The notes under the pieces are model-generated. The model ran no database searches, was not told the DNA's origin, and saw only the letters and a program-made list of their open reading frames with translations. From NCBI RefSeq assembly GCF_002234675.1, contig NC_019866.2, forward strand, positions 12,987,261 through 13,051,260: a DNA stretch of 64,000 bases. Reading direction: 5' to 3'. The stretch is from Oryzias latipes (Eukaryota > Chordata > Actinopteri > Beloniformes > Adrianichthyidae). Each line of letters begins with the position of its first letter. The first letter of the stretch is position 1. Shown piece by piece: positions 1 through 11,602 of the stretch. The position numbers were made by a program, and so were the translations under genes.

Positions 1-1732
1 CTATGATTAAACTTATAAATATGGATTTTTTTTTTTTGTTCTAACAAATGTTTTGTTTCTCTTTTCATTTTCATGCATTAAAAATAGTTTTCCTGTTATG
101 GGTCCAACTCTTCTTTCCCTACATACATCAACCATCATCATGTTAATGCCTTTAAATAAAAAACTACAATTCTTGGGCCATTGCTCTTGAAAGGTTTAAA
201 GAAAACTAGCACTTTTGTGCAACCAACAGGCAGTTTTCACACTCAGCATCATGGGTAAAAATTATATTTGTGGCCTGATGAAGTTGGCCACCTAATTTCT
301 CTTACATTAATCACAGTTCTGGCCTTTGAAATCAATGCTATGAGTGAAACAAAATTAGTCCAAAAAACTAAAACTTTTACTTTTGGTCTGGTATGTAATG
401 GATGAAAGACCCAACTACATGATCTACACGCTTTAAAGAAGTAAGTTACCTATGGAAAGTTCATCACTGGAACTTGAAGCAATATGGGAACATAAAAAGA
501 ACACTCCTTCTATGAAACCAAAAGAAATGAATCAAAAAGAAATGAACAGAATCTTTAAGAAAGTTATGTTTTCACTAAAACAACATAAGACATAGCTTAA
601 CTTTTTTAATGTTGTTGTTACAAATGTTTTTCTGTGACAATGATCATTTCCCGTATTTAACAAATTACCAAATGTCTGTTATTATTGATCGTTTATTTAG
701 TTAAAAACGTGATAATTCATTGTTAATGATTCTCAGTTCAAATCAAATCAAACTTTATTTATATAGCACTTTTCCTATAAAAGCATAACACAAACAATGT
801 TTGTAGCTAACAGTGAGAATCTGGTGGGATGTTTTTGGTAATGTTTACAGCTCATATTATTTTATAAAAGAAAATCCACCGTTATTAGTATTTTTTTGTC
901 TATAATGTTAATATCTACAAACAAGAGTTTGAAATATGAGTAATGCACCATTAGCTGACTGTCTCCTACCACATCACTTAAAGATGTTCTTAGATTTTTC
1001 ACATCTTTCATGCCAGTAAAAAGCAGTTTGCCTTGTCTCCAGCTCTTCTTCAAAGCCAGTAAACACTTTGATTGGCAAAATCAAGCAATTCTGACTGTTA
1101 TGCAACTGTGCTTCATCAATAACTGAGCTGAAAACAGCAATCTGCAGCTCCTCTCAGTGGTTAGTTTTAGTATTTGCACTTGGAGCATTTCAATTTCAAG
1201 GACCATGGATGCACTTTTGCCATCTAAGTGGAACAAATGGTAGTGTATGTACATTTAATAAAAGGGTTCACTCTTTGCACTCTCAAGTTAACAATAAACT
1301 ACTCCAGCGGTTAACCCGCACTCTCAGTTTCATTTGATTTTTTTGTGACCTTTCAATTTATCTGCCTGCCCTTTCATTTGCTACGTCTGTGTGGGAGTTT
1401 AGAGTAAGTTTAATCAAGAGTTGGTGACATAGGAGCAGAGAGTCTGCTCCAAAAGGAGCAGGTAATTGTCCTTGCATGAGTCATACAGGAAGAAATCTGT
1501 GATCACAAAGTGACTCAAACTCATTCACAACATTGTTGGATCAGAACGGAAGCAGAAGATTGTGTTTCCTTCTGTACTTTTATGCCAGTATTGGTGCAGT
1601 TACTGACTTCTTCAAGCTTCTGCATTTTGTATTAATACAGCATTTTTTAGTACACTGCTAGCAGGGTTTTTTTTTGCCACCATTTATAACACCTTTGCTG
1701 CCGTGTTAGTCTTATGTTTCTCTGTCCCTCAG
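1..1732 (+). other. PITPNC1 intron, 5' edge of window
   Basis: AT-rich sequence upstream of the first visible PITPNC1 exon. I find no coding exon in it. The only recognisable item is the LINE/SINE tail near 733-777. It is taken as intron because the first visible exon opens in mid-protein behind a pyrimidine-rich acceptor ending at 1732. Confidence 0.6.
733..777 (-). repeat. 3' tail of a non-LTR retroelement, reverse orientation
   Basis: Read on the minus strand this is the teleost retroelement ending AAAGTGCTATATAAATAAAG followed by a short GATTT repeat. Such tails are shared by several LINEs and their SINE partners, so the exact family is not decided. No body of the element is recognisable beside it. 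Confidence 0.55.
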
Positions 1733-4700
1733 ATCTTTGGCAGCGAGCCCAAAGAAGAAGAAACAGAGGTATGCTTTGTGGACATCGTCTATGATGAAAT
1801 CCCTGAGCGCCACTACAAGGAATCGGAGGTACAAGAAGCAAAAAGCTGAATGAAAAAACAAAACAAAAGGGTAAACAAATGGGAAAGAATAGGGGAACCA
1901 GAAAAGCGAGTGGTTCTCCATGTGTAAAGTACCAGCGTCTTGTTTATGCTCACCAGCGGGTCATGTAGCTCTGAATGATGAAAGGAGGTAAAGTGCATGT
2001 GCACATGTCCCAGACGTGATGGATATCAGCAGAGGGGATGTGCATGGGTGTGTATTGGACCATCTATCAAGGCGTGATGGTCATAAGGAGCTTAGTTATT
2101 AATAATCTAAAGGAGTCACGACAGCACTGCTGTGGTATTTTATTATTGACACCTTCATTCTCACACACACACACTGCTTAGCCAGCTTTACGATCCTCTG
2201 CTCTCGTATAGATAAGAATAGCTCAGCGATATTAGATGGCCAAAGCAAATACCACTTCACTTATAGACAAAGGCTCTGAAGGTGCTGTATATCATGGCTG
2301 TTTCAACTCCTCTACCCTTCAGGGCAGAGATCTGAAAACAGCTGAAGCTAATGTCATAGTTTGGGCAACATTATCATGTAAAAGGCCTGTAAATACCAGC
2401 TTTTGATATTTCTCAAGCTTAAAGCATCTGGATGTTGGTTCTGTGTAGGCCTGGTGTATAGAGAACAAGGGTTCGATTTTCAGGGGGGAAGATGGGCTTC
2501 ATCCAGTGTGTGTACTAGGGCAAGACCTTTCATGCTACTGCCTACCTATGCAGCCACAAGAGGGCCCATATCTGAGTCCCCCTGTGACGGTTCCCAGCCT
2601 GAATAAAATACAGGGTTGTGTCAGGACATTCGGTGTAAAAGATATCTGCCAAACCACTTGAGTGAATCAGTGGAAGCTGATTTCATTATGGCGAACCCTG
2701 AATGAAAATGCTGAAAGGTGAACAACGATATTTCTCAGGCTTAGTGTTATTCTTATTTCTGATGTTGCTAATATCTACATAAATAAATTGTCTTTTTGTG
2801 TAGTTAAACCATCAGTTCCTTTGTCAATCATAACCAAGGCATCAATCAATTCCTGGAAGTCTATAAGATTTGAGCATAAATCTTTACCACCATTGGAGGC
2901 AGGGACAAAGCCACAGGGGGGCAAGGGGCAGCTGCTCCCTCAGCAAAAAACTTTGCATTACATTCCCCTCCAATTTTTGAGTCAATATTAGTATCATTAT
3001 TGACAAAGATTAAGAAATCATCAATACAAACTTTGTTAAGCATTGCAAAAATAATAAAAACAATAACAATTATAAAACGGTTAGAAATATGTATTTTTAA
3101 TAGTTTCATTTGTAATGGCTTCCACTCTGGTGTTCTGCCTCCCTCCAAAGTCTTCTGCCCCCCTCCCCACATAAAAGAATTCCTAACAAAACTTGCCTGG
3201 AGGTCCACTCCATCAGCTCAGTGGCCTTGTAGAATAGTGGCTGACCTGAGACTGGAAGCTTGTAGTTCAAATCCAGGCTGAGTCATACCAAAGACTAAAA
3301 ATGGGACCTATTGCTTCCCTGTTTGACACCCAGTATTAAAATGGTTGGATTGGGGCGTCAAACCACTAAATGGTTCCTAAGCACGGCTGCCTTTGCAGAC
3401 TGTGAAACTGACTTCAACGAACCTCAACAACATTCATTCCTTTTTATGTTTCAGATCCAATCCAAACACTCATCCTTTTAGGCTTTCTTACTCCATCCAG
3501 GTGGAGGGCGGAAACAAATGTTTTATATGTTTTTCACATTTTACCCTGCACTTCCTGATCATGCCTAGTTATGACTATTTTTGTTTCTTTTATGGGGTAT
3601 TTGGTAGCTTTTTTTAACTTCACTGTGCTGTGACCTTAATACCTAAAACAGCTACGTAGGGTTAGTTGTTATTTATACATTTGGATATCAGAATTAAAAT
3701 CAAATCTACCATACACAGGTTGGTACTGTATCTCTGTGCATTTAGGTATGTGGATGTGGCTAAAATGAACCAGTTCAAGCTAAAGTACATTACATTGTAC
3801 AATTTCTATCACATATACTGTGCACTCACTATGTAAAAAAGTTAGCTAATGCATCTCAAATCGGCTAAGCAGCAGCCTTCTCTAAGTTCTGCATTCGTTG
3901 CTGTGATGGAAATTGTTGTATCGCCCCCACACACTGTTGTCACAGAGACAACAGCCAAAGACGACTGGACACCACCCTATAATTAGTCCATGGAGAGCAG
4001 TGATTAATGCAAGAGTGGTTTGTGGACTTCGTCACATCACCATGAGTCTTTTAATGAATGCAGGTGTTCCTATTCCGGAGACCTGGAGACAGGTTTAGGT
4101 TCATCATTGATGGGAAATGACAACCTTACAATAGACTGTGATTGAAAATTCTAAGCAAAAAACAAGGCTTATACAAGAGGAACATATGGCTTTCTTAACC
4201 CAAATGTCTCATCTTTTTAGGATCTTCGTTATTTCAAGTCAAAGAAGACCAACAGAGGTTTTCTGCAGGAAGGATGGATCAGCACTCATGATCCCATCAT
4301 GTGCTCGTACAAACTGGTCACAGTCAAATTTGAAGTGTGGGGCCTGCAAACACGCGTGGAACAGTTTGTACACAAGGTCAGGATGAGGGAAAACAGCGTA
4401 AACCTTTTTTTCATGTGGTCAAACTTTCTGACCCGTGTGGATTACTTCCAGAGCCAGAGGCTGCAATTTTCTGTTGGCGAAACATTCTGTTATGTTATCA
4501 CGCTCTAGAAAAGTCTTTCCCAGTCACCTCTAACAGCTTTTCCTGGCTGCAGCCTTCAAACTTCATATCTCTGATTTAGCAATCAATTTCTCCCAACACT
4601 GTGCAGCATCTGTCTCTGGGTTGTGGTGTCCTGTTCTTTTTTTTTGTTTTGCCTGAGGCTCCCATCCACACATCCACACACCAACACATATAGTCCGGCA

Positions 4701-6437
4701 GGAAAAAGCCTGGGTCAGTGCTCAGAAGGTAACTTTAATGACTCTTATGTCCAGGGGCAAAAAATAAACATGACGAACTTCAGAGTTTTGTTAATCATTT
4801 TCAATTTTACAATTAAGCACAAGTCATATCTCACCTTGAATCTCCTCCTCTGCACTTATTTCTCAGTGATTTTACTCTTTTTGCTTCCTTTTCTTCATTT
4901 ACTCTGTTTAGGTGATCCGTGATGTCCTGACACTGGGACACCGGCAGGCCTTTGCCTGGGTCGATGAGTGGATTGGTAAGTTATTCAGAAGTGGCATTGA
5001 GATGTGTTGATAAATTATGAGCATTTTTAATGATTTGGGGAGTCATAAGTGCACTACTCACAATGAGGAGGGATATTGTTATTTACATTAGTGCTTTTCC
5101 TGTTTGGTCTGAGTTTTAATGAAATATGTAAAAGTTCCTTTTGAGATTACTAATAATGAATTAGAGGAAACACCATTTTCATTAGTTTAATAATTATCAC
5201 CCCCAAAATTAAAACAATAATAAAGAGAGCACCAAAAAAAAAAGACCATGTTATAGACCAGCTATTCCCACCATTTGCTGCAATGGCGGCTTGACATTGG
5301 CATCTCAGTTTCATTTTTAGCCTCAGGATGATGTTCTGAGGCAACGCGTTCCTTTCTTCCAAAAGTGCTTACATGTGGTAGGGTGGGGTACAATCATCCA
5401 GTCTCTGTTTCAGCAGCTTCCACATGTCCTCTATGGGGTTCAGGTCAGGGGACACTGTTGGCCACACCAAATGAGGCTCTCTCACATCCTGAAGTCCAGC
5501 TGCGACAATTCTGGCTCCATGAGGTGGAGCATTATCATCCATGAACAGAAAGTCTGGGGTGTGCTGGTGGAACTGGATGGTGTTGAGGGGTTCTATGGTG
5601 TCTCTGAGGTAAGAACTTACAGTGACTGGGCCATCTACAAGAACCAATTTGGTTTTGTGCTGACTGGTGTTGCCTGCTAAGACTGTTTCACCTACTCCAC
5701 CAAAGCCAACCCTTGTCCTTCTTGCCGAAGGACACAACACTTGACTGAAGGGAAGCAGGGATTGAGACACTGACCCTTCAATCATTGGCTGTCCTGCTCA
5801 ACTGCCTGAGCTACTGCCGCCCCCTGTACACAAATCAGGGTGTGCCTATCTCCCCAATACAATTGCTCCCCATCCCAAAAATCTGTAAAGTGACACAAAC
5901 ACTGTGTATACAAAATCCACTGAGTTTTTCACAATATCCTTACCTTATTGTGAGATGTGTAATTGTGGTGTTAATTAAGCAATAGAATGTGATAACCTTG
6001 GATTTGATAGCAATAACTGTGAACAAGTCATGGTCCTGAACAAGTCTTGCAAACAAAAATAAGAGTAATTGCTCTGTTTCAGTAATTAAGTTGTCTTTCA
6101 GTGTTAAAAAAAATGTACTCCATCAGATATGACCATGGAGGAGGTCAGGGAGTACGAGCGCGCCACACAGCAGGCCACCAACCTCAAGATTGGAACATTC
6201 CCACCTGCCATCTCCATCTCAGAGACACAGCTGCCGTCCAGCGCTCGAAGCGGACCCAACAGTGCTCCATCAACACCCCTCTCCACTGAAGCCCCCGACT
6301 TCCTGTCAGTTCCCAAGGACAGACCCAGGAAGAAATCTGCTCCGGAGACTCTGACGCTTCCGGATACGGGCCGCCGAGATTCCCTATTCAAACTGCCCAG
6401 CTTCTTCTCCTGGAACTCCAGTCCACAGCCAGAATGA
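1733..6437 (+). CDS. pitpnc1: Cytoplasmic phosphatidylinositol transfer protein 1, 3' half (four coding exons)
   Basis: Class II phosphatidylinositol transfer protein (RdgB-beta), a soluble carrier of phosphatidylinositol and phosphatidic acid. Coding exons are 1733-1828, 4221-4376, 4912-4975 and 6127-6437, all with GT-AG borders and matching phases, giving 208 residues to a TGA at 6435-6437. The human protein is about 332 residues, so roughly the first 120 lie upstream of the window. Visible lipid-binding-fold blocks are VCFVDIVYDEIPERHYKESE, SYKLVTVKFEVWGLQTRVEQ and GHRQAFAWVDEW. The regulatory tail (PFPPAISIS-type region, then SAPSTPLST and RPRKKSAPETLTLP) is the long-isoform tail. From family knowledge its phosphoserines bind 14-3-3. 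The last 20-odd residues (DTGRRDSLFKLPSFFSW onward) differ from the mammalian end. The introns hold SINEs and a Tc1 relic. Confidence 0.93.
2403..2715 (+). repeat. tRNA-related SINE relic in PITPNC1 intron
   Basis: A degenerate B-box-like stretch (GGGTTCGATTTT, about 2469-2480) is followed by a body running through CAGGGTTGTGTCAGGACATTC and ending near GCGAACCCTGAATGAAAA. This body and end resemble a widespread teleost SINE end (a 'GGCGACCCC'-type terminus). The element is old and diverged, and the boundaries are approximate. Confidence 0.5.
3205..3420 (+). repeat. tRNA-derived SINE in PITPNC1 intron
   Basis: The head carries a tRNA-like region, with an A-box-like stretch around CAGCTCAGTGGCCTTGTAGA and a B-box-like GTTCAAATCCAGG at about 3268-3280. 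The body that follows (GTCATACCAAAGACTAAAAA and onward to AAATGGTTCC) matches a common teleost SINE body that I know by pattern. It lies in the intron between the first two visible PITPNC1 exons. Confidence 0.6.
5150..5650 (-). mobile_element. Tc1/mariner transposase relic (C-terminal part)
   Basis: On the minus strand the translation contains KTKLVLVDGPVTVSSYLRDT, FLFMDDNAPPHGARIVAAGL and SPDLNPIEDMWKLLKQRL. These are the second and third DDE blocks of Tc1 transposases (the D of MDDNAPPH and the E of NPIEDMW). A shifted frame (5150-5362) continues with WKKG/ALPQNI and CQAAIAANGG, the usual C-terminus. The N-terminal DNA-binding part is not recognisable and the frame is broken, so this is a dead copy. 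It sits in the last PITPNC1 intron, antisense to the gene. Confidence 0.85.
5650..5824 (-). repeat. tRNA-derived SINE fused to the Tc1 relic
   Basis: On the minus strand the element opens GGGGGCGGCAGTAGCTCAGG with an A box (TAGCTCAGGCAGTTGAGC) and a B-box-like GTCTCAATCCC. It continues into the usual body, GTGTTGTGTCCTTCGGCAAG. The tRNA-like head and the body are typical of a common fish SINE. It runs directly into the Tc1 coding remnant with no spacer, so one open frame crosses the junction artificially. Confidence 0.7.
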
Positions 6438-7440
6438 GAGCAGGGTCGCCCCACCGAGGAAAAAACCCTTCCCGCAAGCCCACAGGAACAGAGGCAGCGT
6501 CCTCTCCACTGCAACACGTCCTGGGAGGTTCAAAGATTCAGCCCGTCGATGCCGGAGTCTAACGGCGATCGCAGACTCCTCAATCATCCCTCCTTTGAAA
6601 CAACAGCCGGCCTTCAATGTGCACCAGTCAGCATGGAGACCATTTTCAACTGAATGTAGCACATTCCTACAAAGCTCCATCCCAGAGTCTCATGTTGTTT
6701 TCATCTAAGCTTAAGGTGTCTTGATGGCATTTGGTTGCTTTACAGAACTTGTACAGAAATGAATTCTTTATTTTAAACACCTGAGTCTGGAGCTTCATAA
6801 CCTGAGGCGGGTAGTTTGTTTATTTTGGTTCATTTTGAAAATATGCTGTTGGGTATTTTGTTTTTTTCATCCAAGTGTACAGTGAAATTTCTTGTATAAA
6901 CTGTATGAACCTCATTCAAATGATATACGGTCAGTATTTCAAAACGTTGTGTCCAGTGAAGGAGCTGCTATAAAATGTATGTGCATTAACTGATGAGACT
7001 CTTTCCTCCATGTTGATTTACAGTGACTTCTCACAGTCATCATGTTGTCGGGTGCTGGCATGATTTTTTAAAAATGTGTAAATATGATGCCTAAGTACGT
7101 TTTTCTCCGACTCTCTAGTTTGGTAAAGTGGACTTGTTTTGCTGCCACATTTATTTCAGTTGCGTTACTTTTTCACTCACATTATTGTCATTTTTCTGTT
7201 TCAGTATTTATTTGAATATCGTTAAGTATGAAGAGTCTTTGACTTTGTTTTATTTAACTCATAAAAGCCAGTAAATCTGTTCAAATGAGATGTGGAAATG
7301 AAAATACATTTTTAAAAAATGGCTCACAATCTCTAACAGTTGAGAGTGTGTGTAAAAAAAAAAAGTACAATCCAGAACTGACTGCAGATCAGCTGTTGTG
7401 TATCATAATTTTTGTATATTTGTATGCATCTCGAATAAAA
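6438..7440 (+). other. pitpnc1: PITPNC1 3' UTR with poly(A) signal
   Basis: AT-rich untranslated sequence follows the stop codon. The best poly(A) hexamer is AATAAA at 7434-7439. No other gene is seen in the stretch. Confidence 0.6.
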
Positions 7441-8330
7441 AGCAGTGACCAGATCACATTAGAGCAGTGAGAGTTTTCTATTCCAAGCTGTGAGGTTTTT
7501 TATTACTTTTTTTAAAAATACATTTGAAAAATAAACATTTGCACAGCACAAAAATGTAGGTGAAAAACTTCCTTTGCTAATAACTTACTGTACCAGAAAT
7601 AAAAACAACTTGTCAGGACAAGCAGCAAACATTCAGATATCTTTTAAATATATCTTTCTGTCAAAAACAAAGGGAAAGAAAAACAAATATTCTTAAGTTT
7701 ATAATTAGACACTCCTGTTATAGGGTAACACTAACAAATGGAACCCCATGTGTTTTTATAGTGGGACATCTGATTAAATCATTGCACTATATGCTTAAAA
7801 ACATTCATATGCTTATACATTTAAAACACTTAATATGACCATTTCACCTGGCGGCACAAAACAAAATAACTACAGTCTGCAAGGTGATTCCTCCACAACT
7901 GTCCAAACTCGCAAGACTGAAGACCAAGAGCTGCAACCCCGGTATTAATCAGGTAAACAACTTCAATGTTTCCAGAAATCATCTTAAATGGGGAGGGCTT
8001 ACCTCAGAGGGTCATGCAAAAAGACAATCAATCCACACATATTTGAAAAATATTTATTTAGAAAGCTGCAGTGTGAAAGAAAAGGTTGATTCAAATGACA
8101 ATAAATTAAACTCAAAACAAAATTAAAGGCAGCATTGATTAAAAAATAATAAAGTAATGTTGTTTATTTTTAAACAATATTAAAAATTCCCAATTGGTTT
8201 GGCTTTGACTTCCAAGCTTTATCCCCTTTGAGTTTCTAATGAAAAGTCTCAATCTACGTACCCACCGGGCATGTGATGCTCGTTCAAGAATGTGCTAAAT
8301 GGACATTTTTGAATATGCTTTTAGCATTTG
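7441..8330. other. Intergenic, AT-rich, nothing recognised
   Basis: I see no exon, RNA gene or assignable repeat between the PITPNC1 poly(A) signal and the MADF-domain fragment. Confidence 0.5.
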
Positions 8331-8795
8331 GTCTTCAGCCTGGACTTTTACTACCCGATAGCACATGTTCACACAGTTGGAAGAGCCTTGGTGCGAAATG
8401 TTGAAGCGGTGCAATCTTGCACCATACTTTTTCTTTCACAGCTCTATTCTGATAGATGAAAGACTTGCTGTCATAGAATTCTGGCCGGGCACAAATGGCA
8501 ATTATTAATTTCTCCTCCATGATCAATTTTCAAACGGTTGGCACATCCAGGTTTCGGAAAGGATGCTACCCATAAGCCTCTACCAAATCTGAGTCCCGGA
8601 TTGGTCAAAGTTCAACTGGTTTAACTTTCAACGTGCATTCAATAGCCGTCCATTTTGTACATAGAGCACAAAAATGGACTTAAAAACTTCCGTAGCGACG
8701 TGTGAATGCACAAATGCGTGTTTACATAGACTTTTTATAGGAAGTAGTCACTTGAACACACTTCTGAGCCCAGTGTGAACGTAGCATTAGTGCTC
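8260..8795 (-). mobile_element. MADF-domain fragment, probably from a PIF/Harbinger-type DNA transposon
   Basis: The minus-strand frame at 8335-8526 reads EEKLIIAICARPEFYDSKSF then YQNRAVKEKVWCKIA. This matches the start of a MADF (Myb/SANT-like) DNA-binding domain: acidic start, hydrophobic L-I-x-x-V/I, P-x-L/F-Y-D/N, and a late W-x-x-I. MADF proteins are encoded by PIF/Harbinger-like transposons as well as host genes. The frame loses similarity after the first half of the domain and no other exon is near, so a transposon relic is the likelier reading. The outer limits are guesses. Confidence 0.5.
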
Positions 8796-8829
8796 TGTTG
8801 GTGTTGTACAGTTTCAAGAATTCAGTGAT

Positions 8830-9730
8830 CGGTGTAGTTAATCCATACAGTACACACATTGCTATGTTTGGTCTTGCAGTCTTGAGTGATTGTTGTATCT
8901 GCCAACTGCACTCCCAGGTACTTATGTACTCCCGTTAGCTTCTTTTGCAAGTAGGTGTGGATCATGTCAGGGCCTGGTACTGTCCAGTTCTTCATACAAC
9001 AGACCTTTCTTGGAGATCTTGTTACACCAAGTCCTTATGTTCTGCTCTTAAATCCACTATCTACTGTTATTAGGTGACATTTTTCTTCCCTTACAAGCTT
9101 CTCTTTTATTATTTACTCTCCAGCTTTAATGGTTCTGTCTTCATGTTGTCACACAGCATTAAGAGTACATCTTTAATACTTCAGGGAAGAACATCTGGTT
9201 TATCCTACTCTATCTCTCCAGTGTTCCTATTCAAGAGGACAGTTAAGACTGCAAGTCACTAAACTCCAATGGCAGTTTCCTTTAGGCACAGACAGCTAGT
9301 TGTGTTAGGCTTTCTTCACACCAATAGTTCCGGTGACTGGCTGACTTCTCTGCATGTCGGCTAAATCTTTGTCTCTACCCTCTGTTTTCATTGAAGATTC
9401 TGCTTCTTATGTTTGGTGTCTATCTTATAACCTCAAGGATCAGCATTTCTATTGTGTATTTTAGCTCATTTTTCTCTGTGATGGTTGTCGTTGGGATTGT
9501 ATGTTAGTCCTCTAGTAGTCTTTCATAAGGTACTTGTCCTAACCTTGGTGGTCAGCTAATGGGGTTCCTGGTTGGTTGTGATCTTCAATGGGAGCTATGT
9601 TTGACCTGTCTTGTCTCCACTTTATCAAAGTATTTATGTTGCATCTCTTCCGTCTCTTTTTGGGATGCTTCAGCGTAGTATAAGTTAGCAAATGTTGGAA
9701 CAATAAGCTCCCGGTTTTATGCAACATTTC
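8830..9730 (-). mobile_element. R4/Dong-type LINE relic
   Basis: On the minus strand a frame around 8860-8990 reads MKNWTVPGPDMIHTYLQKKL then TGVHKYLGVQLAD. The W-x-x-PGPD-x-x-x-x-x-x-x-KKL-T-x-x-H signature is the conserved block just before the reverse transcriptase of R4/Dong (Rex6-like) non-LTR elements. A second frame at 9539-9727, upstream in the element's own orientation, carries basic KKRRKRCNINTLIKWRQD and HNQPGTPLADHQG. I read it as an earlier part of the same polyprotein. Frames are interrupted and no reverse-transcriptase core is visible, so it is a decayed fragment. Confidence 0.6.
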
Positions 9731-10003
9731 TAAAGATTTGGGGTTTTAAAGACTCCATAGTTCCTACATTCTCTGTATACAACCCTTTTCACTAGGGTTT
9801 TTGGTTTAGCCGCATTCAAATAGTTCCCGATTTACAACTCTTGTTCATAAAGGTCTTATTCTAATAGCCAAACAGTCACTTCCTAATCAAGATGGTATCT
9901 AGAAGCCTTGAAACTGTTTACCACATGAAAGCCTGAATGCCAAAATGTTCCAATAAGTCTTCAGTTTTGCAAGTTTGGACTGTGTGTGAGAATCCCTCTA
10001 CTT

Positions 10004-11347
10004 CAGGGGTGGGCAAACTACGGCCCGCGGGCTGGATCCGGCCCGCCTCCATGTTTGGTCCAATCAATATCAGAGACCCGTGTTTCTTATTTTTATCTGG
10101 CCACACGATCAAAACCTGCATAGAACGTGACATTTTATTCCACCCTTCTGCAGTCTGTTCTCCAACCTGAAATCCTCTAAAATCCCTGTCAAACAGAACA
10201 GAAGACAGTCTTCCCTTTCAATTTTGCAGTTCATCTTTCCTGGTTTAGCTCATTCTTTTAGAGCGGTTATGCTGTTCTTTTTAAACAGCGCCCCCTGTTT
10301 TTTGTCCTGATTGGCTGGAGACCTTGTCAATCAATCTCCCCCGTGCCGTGTCTCCTGTACAGAAACGCGGAGCTCTTCAGATCTACAGAAATATTTGATA
10401 AAGATCAGATCGTTGTTTTCATTCTAAGATTCTGGACCTAATTTCTATGAAGGTTCGAGAATTTAAACAAGAGAGAAAAGGGAGAAAATGTTCACGTCTG
10501 TCTGAGAAAAGTGTATTTAGGCAGTGAGGAGTTTTACTGCCATGAACGTCTGTAATCTGACTCTGTGGATTTCACGATCACGGGTTATTTTTAGAAGATA
10601 ACTCAATAAACGAGGGAACTCTGTACTGGTGAAAAGGTAATGCAGATATATGCTTCGCTGCAGCACATAGAAATGTGCTTTTTCATTATTACTGGATGAG
10701 AAACAGACGTGCAGGACACAGCGCAGCTGCTCAGTTTGAGCGCAAACTGTGAGACCTGTGAGGAACTGCAGTGCTCTAAGTCTCAGCGGGACGAAGACGG
10801 GAGAGGATCCATTATTTACTGGTTCTCTTTTAAATATATCAGTATATTTTTTCCTGACTTTTTGTCTTTGAAAATCAATTATTTGGTCATTTTCTTTATT
10901 TTATAAAAAGCTTTATTTATTTTATTAAAATGATCACGAATTAATAAAACTTTATTTTAGGGCTTTACAATAAAAGAAAGATAAAAGAAGTTTAAAAAAA
11001 AAAGAGTTCTTGTGGCCCTCACGAAAAAATATTTGGGGACCCGCTCTAGCATCCATGTGGTGTTTGAAGATTTGGTGTTTTTCATTCTTCCTATCATTCA
11101 AACACCACATGAACGCAGCATTTCTCTAAGCCATCCATCAAGCCATTGGTGCAATTGGCTCTAAATTGAGAACAAAAGTTTTAACCTAAAAACTCTAAAA
11201 TATTCTGTTTTAAAATATAATTTTCAATCCAAATGTTTTCATCCAGATTCCATGGTATTTCTTTCTCACTCCACGCATCTGTTCCTGGTCCGGCCCTTCT
11301 ATCTAGTTTTAGAACCCTATGTGGCCCCCGAGTCAAAACAACCCCTG
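10004..11347. mobile_element. hAT (Charlie-like) transposon, 1344 bp, non-autonomous or decayed
   Basis: The ends are CAGGGGTGGGCAAACTACGG on the left and ACAACCCCTG on the right, an inverted repeat with CAGGGGT exact and the rest imperfect. An 8-bp target duplication, CTCTACTT, is perfect at 9996-10003 and 11348-11355. The 'GGGTGGGCAAACTACGGCCC' start is the hallmark of a vertebrate hAT-Charlie family. No transposase frame of useful length survives. A second right-end-like stretch (GTGGCCCTCACG to GGGGACCCG, about 11014-11045) lies inside the element. Confidence 0.85.
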
Positions 11348-11596
11348 CTCTACTTTCTGATTCATGGCTGCCATGTTGCCACTTTTAGGAAGCCGTTATT
11401 TTAACAAACTTCCGTTTGACATAGATGACCCGAGAAACCCCTGTAACAGACACACACCTCGGCACAACTGCAGACTACTACTGGTTACCAAGCATATGTT
11501 AAATTTAAGACATACTCAGGTGTCTAAGCATATGTTTTGAAAAAATCTTTAACATTATATCTTTTTAATATCTGCACCTACAAGATAACTCTGAAC

Positions 11597-11602
11597 TTTA
11601 TT
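11597..11602 (-). terminator. slc25a19: SLC25A19 poly(A) signal
   Basis: AATAAA on the minus strand, about 350 bp past the SLC25A19 stop codon. It is the first canonical hexamer I noted downstream. Confidence 0.5.

Noticed and set aside
5369-5785. 138-codon minus-strand frame as a host gene
   Set aside because: The first third is a SINE and the rest a Tc1 transposase fragment.
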